64,000 nt of DNA from Pseudomonas kairouanensis (lineage in GTDB: Bacteria > Pseudomonadota > Gammaproteobacteria > Pseudomonadales > Pseudomonadaceae), in contig NZ_QUZU01000034.1 of NCBI RefSeq assembly GCF_004682055.1, forward strand, positions 1 to 64,000. Direction: 5' to 3'. Below, piece by piece: positions 61,943 to 64,000 of the stretch (positions within the stretch are counted from its first letter, which is position 1; each line of letters opens with the position of its first letter). Made by a program: the position numbers and the translations under genes. The notes under the pieces are model-generated. The model was not told where the DNA came from. It ran no database searches and saw only the letters and a list, made by a program, of their open reading frames with translations.

Positions 61943-64000
61943 ATGACCACAACCCAACCCCTGGAACTGCTGGCGCCGCTATCCGGCGTGCTGCTGGCGC
62001 TGGACAAGGTGCCCGACCCGGTATTCTCCAGCCGCCTGATCGGCGACGGCCTGTGCATCGACCTCACGTCGCAGACGCTCTGTGCACCGTTGGCCGGGGT
62101 GATCAGCAACATCCAGGACAGTGGGCATGCCGTCAGCATCACCGACGACCAGGGCGTCCAGGTGCTGATGCATATCGGCCTGGACACTGTGAACCTGGCC
62201 GGCAAGGGCTTTACGCGATTGGTCGAGGACGGCCAGCGAGTGGAGGCCGGGCAAGCACTGATTGAGTTCGATGCCGACTACGTGGCACTCAACGCCCGCA
62301 GCTTGTTGACCTTGATGGTGGTGGTCAGCGGTGAGCCGTTTACCGTTCTGGCGGATGGCTGGGTCGAGACGGGGCAACCGTTGTTGCAGTTATCCACAAG
62401 CGCGACGGTTGAAGCGCTGGATGAGGAGGAGGGCGATGCCTTGTTCTCCAAACCGTTGACCTTGCCCAATGCCAACGGCTTGCACGCGCGGCCTGCTGCG
62501 GTGTTCGCCCAGGCGGCAAAAGGTTTCAACGCAAGCATTTGCCTGCACAAGCAAACCCAGAGTGCCAATGCCAAGTCGCTGGTGGCAATCATGGCGCTGC
62601 AAACCGTGCAGGGCGATACCTTGCAAGTGAGTGCGGCGGGGGACGACGCCGAGGCCGCGATTACGGCGCTGGTGGCGTTGTTGGCACAAGGCTGTGGCGA
62701 GGCGGTTGCGGCACCGGCACCGGCACCGGTGGTGGTGGCGGTGGCGGTGGCGGTCGAGCCGGTGGTGTCGGCAACCGTGCTGCGGGGCGTTTGCGCTTCG
62801 CCGGGTTCGGCGTTTGGCCAGGTGGTTCAAGTAAGCGAGCCCCCATTGGATATCAGCGAGCAGGGCACAGGTGAAGCGCTCGAACGCGCTGCCCTGGAGC
62901 GCGGCTTGGAGGCCGCAACCCGAGCCCTGCAAGCCTTGCAGGACAAGGCGGTCGGCAGCGCCCAGGCAGAGATTTTTCGTGCCCATCAAGAACTGCTCCA
63001 AGACCCGACCTTGCTGGAACACGCCCATGGCCTGCTGGCCCAGGGCAAGAGCGCGGCTTTTGCCTGGAACAGCGCCACGGTCGCGACCGTCAAGGTGTTC
63101 CAGGGCCTGGGCAACGCAATGATCGCCGAGCGAGCGGCGGACTTGGCGGATGTCGGCCAGCGTGTCTTGAAGTTGATCCTCGGTCTGCAAGAAAGTACCT
63201 GGGACCTGCCCGAGCGCGCGATCCTGATCGCCGAGCAACTGACCCCCTCGCAAACTGCCAGCCTGGATACCCGCAAGGTGCTGGGGTTTGTCACCGTGGG
63301 TGGCGGCGCCACCAGCCACGTCGCCATCCTTGCCCGTGCGCTCGGGCTGCCGGCGATGTGTGGGGTGCCGGCGCAAGTGCTGGCCCTTGCCAACGGCAAG
63401 CAGGTGCTGCTCGACGCCGACAAGGGCGAGCTGCACTTGGCGCCGAACCTGGCCGAGATCGAGCAGCTAGAAGCGGCACGCAAACAGCAAGTGCTGCGGC
63501 GCCAGCGCGAAGTGACTCAGGCTTCGTTACCGGCGACCACGCGTGATGGTCATCATGTCGAAATCACCGCCAACGTCGCCTCACTTCAGGAAGTGGAACA
63601 ATCCCTGACCTTGGGTGGCGAGGGCGTCGGCCTGCTGCGTTCGGAGTTCCTCTACCTGGACCGCAACCGCGCCCCCAGCCCGCAGGAACAGGCCGCTACC
63701 TACACCGCCATCGCCCGTGCCCTGGGTACCGAGCGCAACCTGGTGGTGCGTACCCTGGACGTCGGCGGCGACAAGCCTTTGGCCTACGTGCCGATGGACG
63801 CCGAAACCAACCCCTTCCTTGGCCTGCGCGGCATTCGCCTGTGCCTGGAGCGCCCTGAACTGCTGCGCGAGCAATTGCGCGCCATCCTGGCCAGCGCGGG
63901 TTTTGCGCGGCTGCACATCATGTTGCCGATGGTCAGCTTGCTCAGCGAGCTGCACCTGGCACGCAAGATTCTTGAGCAAGAAGCCCAGGCCCTCGGACTC
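61943..64000 (+). CDS. PTS EIIA-HPr-EI fusion protein (3' end beyond window)
   Basis: This fusion carries three PTS phosphocarriers. A glucose-type EIIA domain spans residues 5-150 with His62 and His77 (phospho-site MHIGLDTVNL). An HPr domain spans about 168-250 with His181 (NANGLHARPAAV). Enzyme I starts at about residue 280 with phospho-His459 (GGGATSHVAILA), and GEGVGLLRSEFLY and RTLDVGGDKPLAYVP follow. It would take phosphate from PEP and pass it to TreP Cys28. The open frame covers 686 codons to the window edge without a stop. A low-complexity Ala/Pro/Val linker (about 254-274) joins HPr and EI. Related proteins include NagF. Confidence 0.93.
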   Translation, partial: MTTTQPLELLAPLSGVLLALDKVPDPVFSSRLIGDGLCIDLTSQTLCAPLAGVISNIQDSGHAVSITDDQGVQVLMHIGLDTVNLAGKGFTRLVEDGQRVEAGQALIEFDADYVALNARSLLTLMVVVSGEPFTVLADGWVETGQPLLQLSTSATVEALDEEEGDALFSKPLTLPNANGLHARPAAVFAQAAKGFNASICLHKQTQSANAKSLVAIMALQTVQGDTLQVSAAGDDAEAAITALVALLAQGCGEAVAAPAPAPVVVAVAVAVEPVVSATVLRGVCASPGSAFGQVVQVSEPPLDISEQGTGEALERAALERGLEAATRALQALQDKAVGSAQAEIFRAHQELLQDPTLLEHAHGLLAQGKSAAFAWNSATVATVKVFQGLGNAMIAERAADLADVGQRVLKLILGLQESTWDLPERAILIAEQLTPSQTASLDTRKVLGFVTVGGGATSHVAILARALGLPAMCGVPAQVLALANGKQVLLDADKGELHLAPNLAEIEQLEAARKQQVLRRQREVTQASLPATTRDGHHVEITANVASLQEVEQSLTLGGEGVGLLRSEFLYLDRNRAPSPQEQAATYTAIARALGTERNLVVRTLDVGGDKPLAYVPMDAETNPFLGLRGIRLCLERPELLREQLRAILASAGFARLHIMLPMVSLLSELHLARKILEQEAQALGL

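Noticed and set aside
62390..63436. Antisense frame of 348 codons opposite the PTS fusion gene
   Set aside because: It crosses the HPr-EI linker repeats and has no motif. The sense strand has all PTS phospho-histidine sites.

Overview
The window is chromosomal DNA of a Pseudomonas, most likely from the P. fluorescens group. The evidence is the core gene order (queA-tgt-yajC-secDF, suhB, trmJ, cysE-isc, ndk-rlmN-pilW-rodZ-ispG-hisS-yfgM-bamB-der), the high GC with Pseudomonas-style codon use, and nine REP-type inverted-repeat units of fluorescens type in the spacers. The species cannot be fixed from this sequence alone. I see no rRNA, CRISPR array, prophage, transposase or integrase.

Layout. 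1-1114: two small accessory genes (a DUF6429-like protein and a P-loop kinase-like protein) beside a tRNA-Leu(CAA) on the minus strand. 1346-6753: queuosine tRNA modification (queA, tgt) and the Sec accessory complex (yajC, secD, secF). 6877-10142: a glycine-zipper envelope protein, suhB (minus), trmJ and cysE. 10351-16042: a complete ISC iron-sulfur assembly operon (iscR-iscS-iscU-iscA-hscB-hscA-fdx-iscX) preceded by two abutting IscR-type boxes. 16135-25430: ndk, rlmN, pilW, rodZ, ispG, hisS, yfgM, bamB and der. 25547-27474: a methionine-type aminotransferase overlapping an omega-amidase-like gene. 27648-29493: leuA on the minus strand, with a candidate Leu-containing leader peptide.

29692-33789 holds a 1365-residue toxin-like protein with dermonecrotic-toxin-like repeats and a C-terminal domain resembling the ChaN/EreA/Tiki superfamily. 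It is followed by an M23 peptidase, xseA, a LysR regulator divergent from a TauE/SafE transporter, a small two-CxxC protein, and guaB-guaA. From 42 kb the content is accessory. It starts with a Fic AMP-transferase preceded by helically phased repeats and an exported DadA-like FAD oxidoreductase with a small secreted partner. Next comes a nutrient-scavenging locus: a minus-strand operon for a peptide-type ABC importer plus a DszC/SfnB-like monooxygenase, divergent from a TonB receptor and a DszA/NtaA-like monooxygenase. Sigma-54-like promoters face both ways between the two arms. 56275-64000 is a trehalose PTS locus: treR, treP (EIIBC), treC, a LamB-like porin, and an EIIA-HPr-EI fusion that runs off the window.

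How it works together. The ISC block makes Fe-S clusters used by window products such as RlmN and IspG, and IscR would tune it through its own boxes. The trehalose genes form a self-contained route from outer membrane (porin) through phosphorylating uptake (EIIA-HPr-EI to EIIBC) to hydrolysis of trehalose-6-phosphate (TreC), with TreR acting at paired operators. The 45.9-56.2 kb block looks like capture, import and oxidative cleavage of an unknown, probably organosulfur, compound. The candidates for something undescribed are the ChaN/Tiki-tailed toxin, the sigma-54 twin-promoter scavenging locus, and the phased repeats ahead of the Fic gene.
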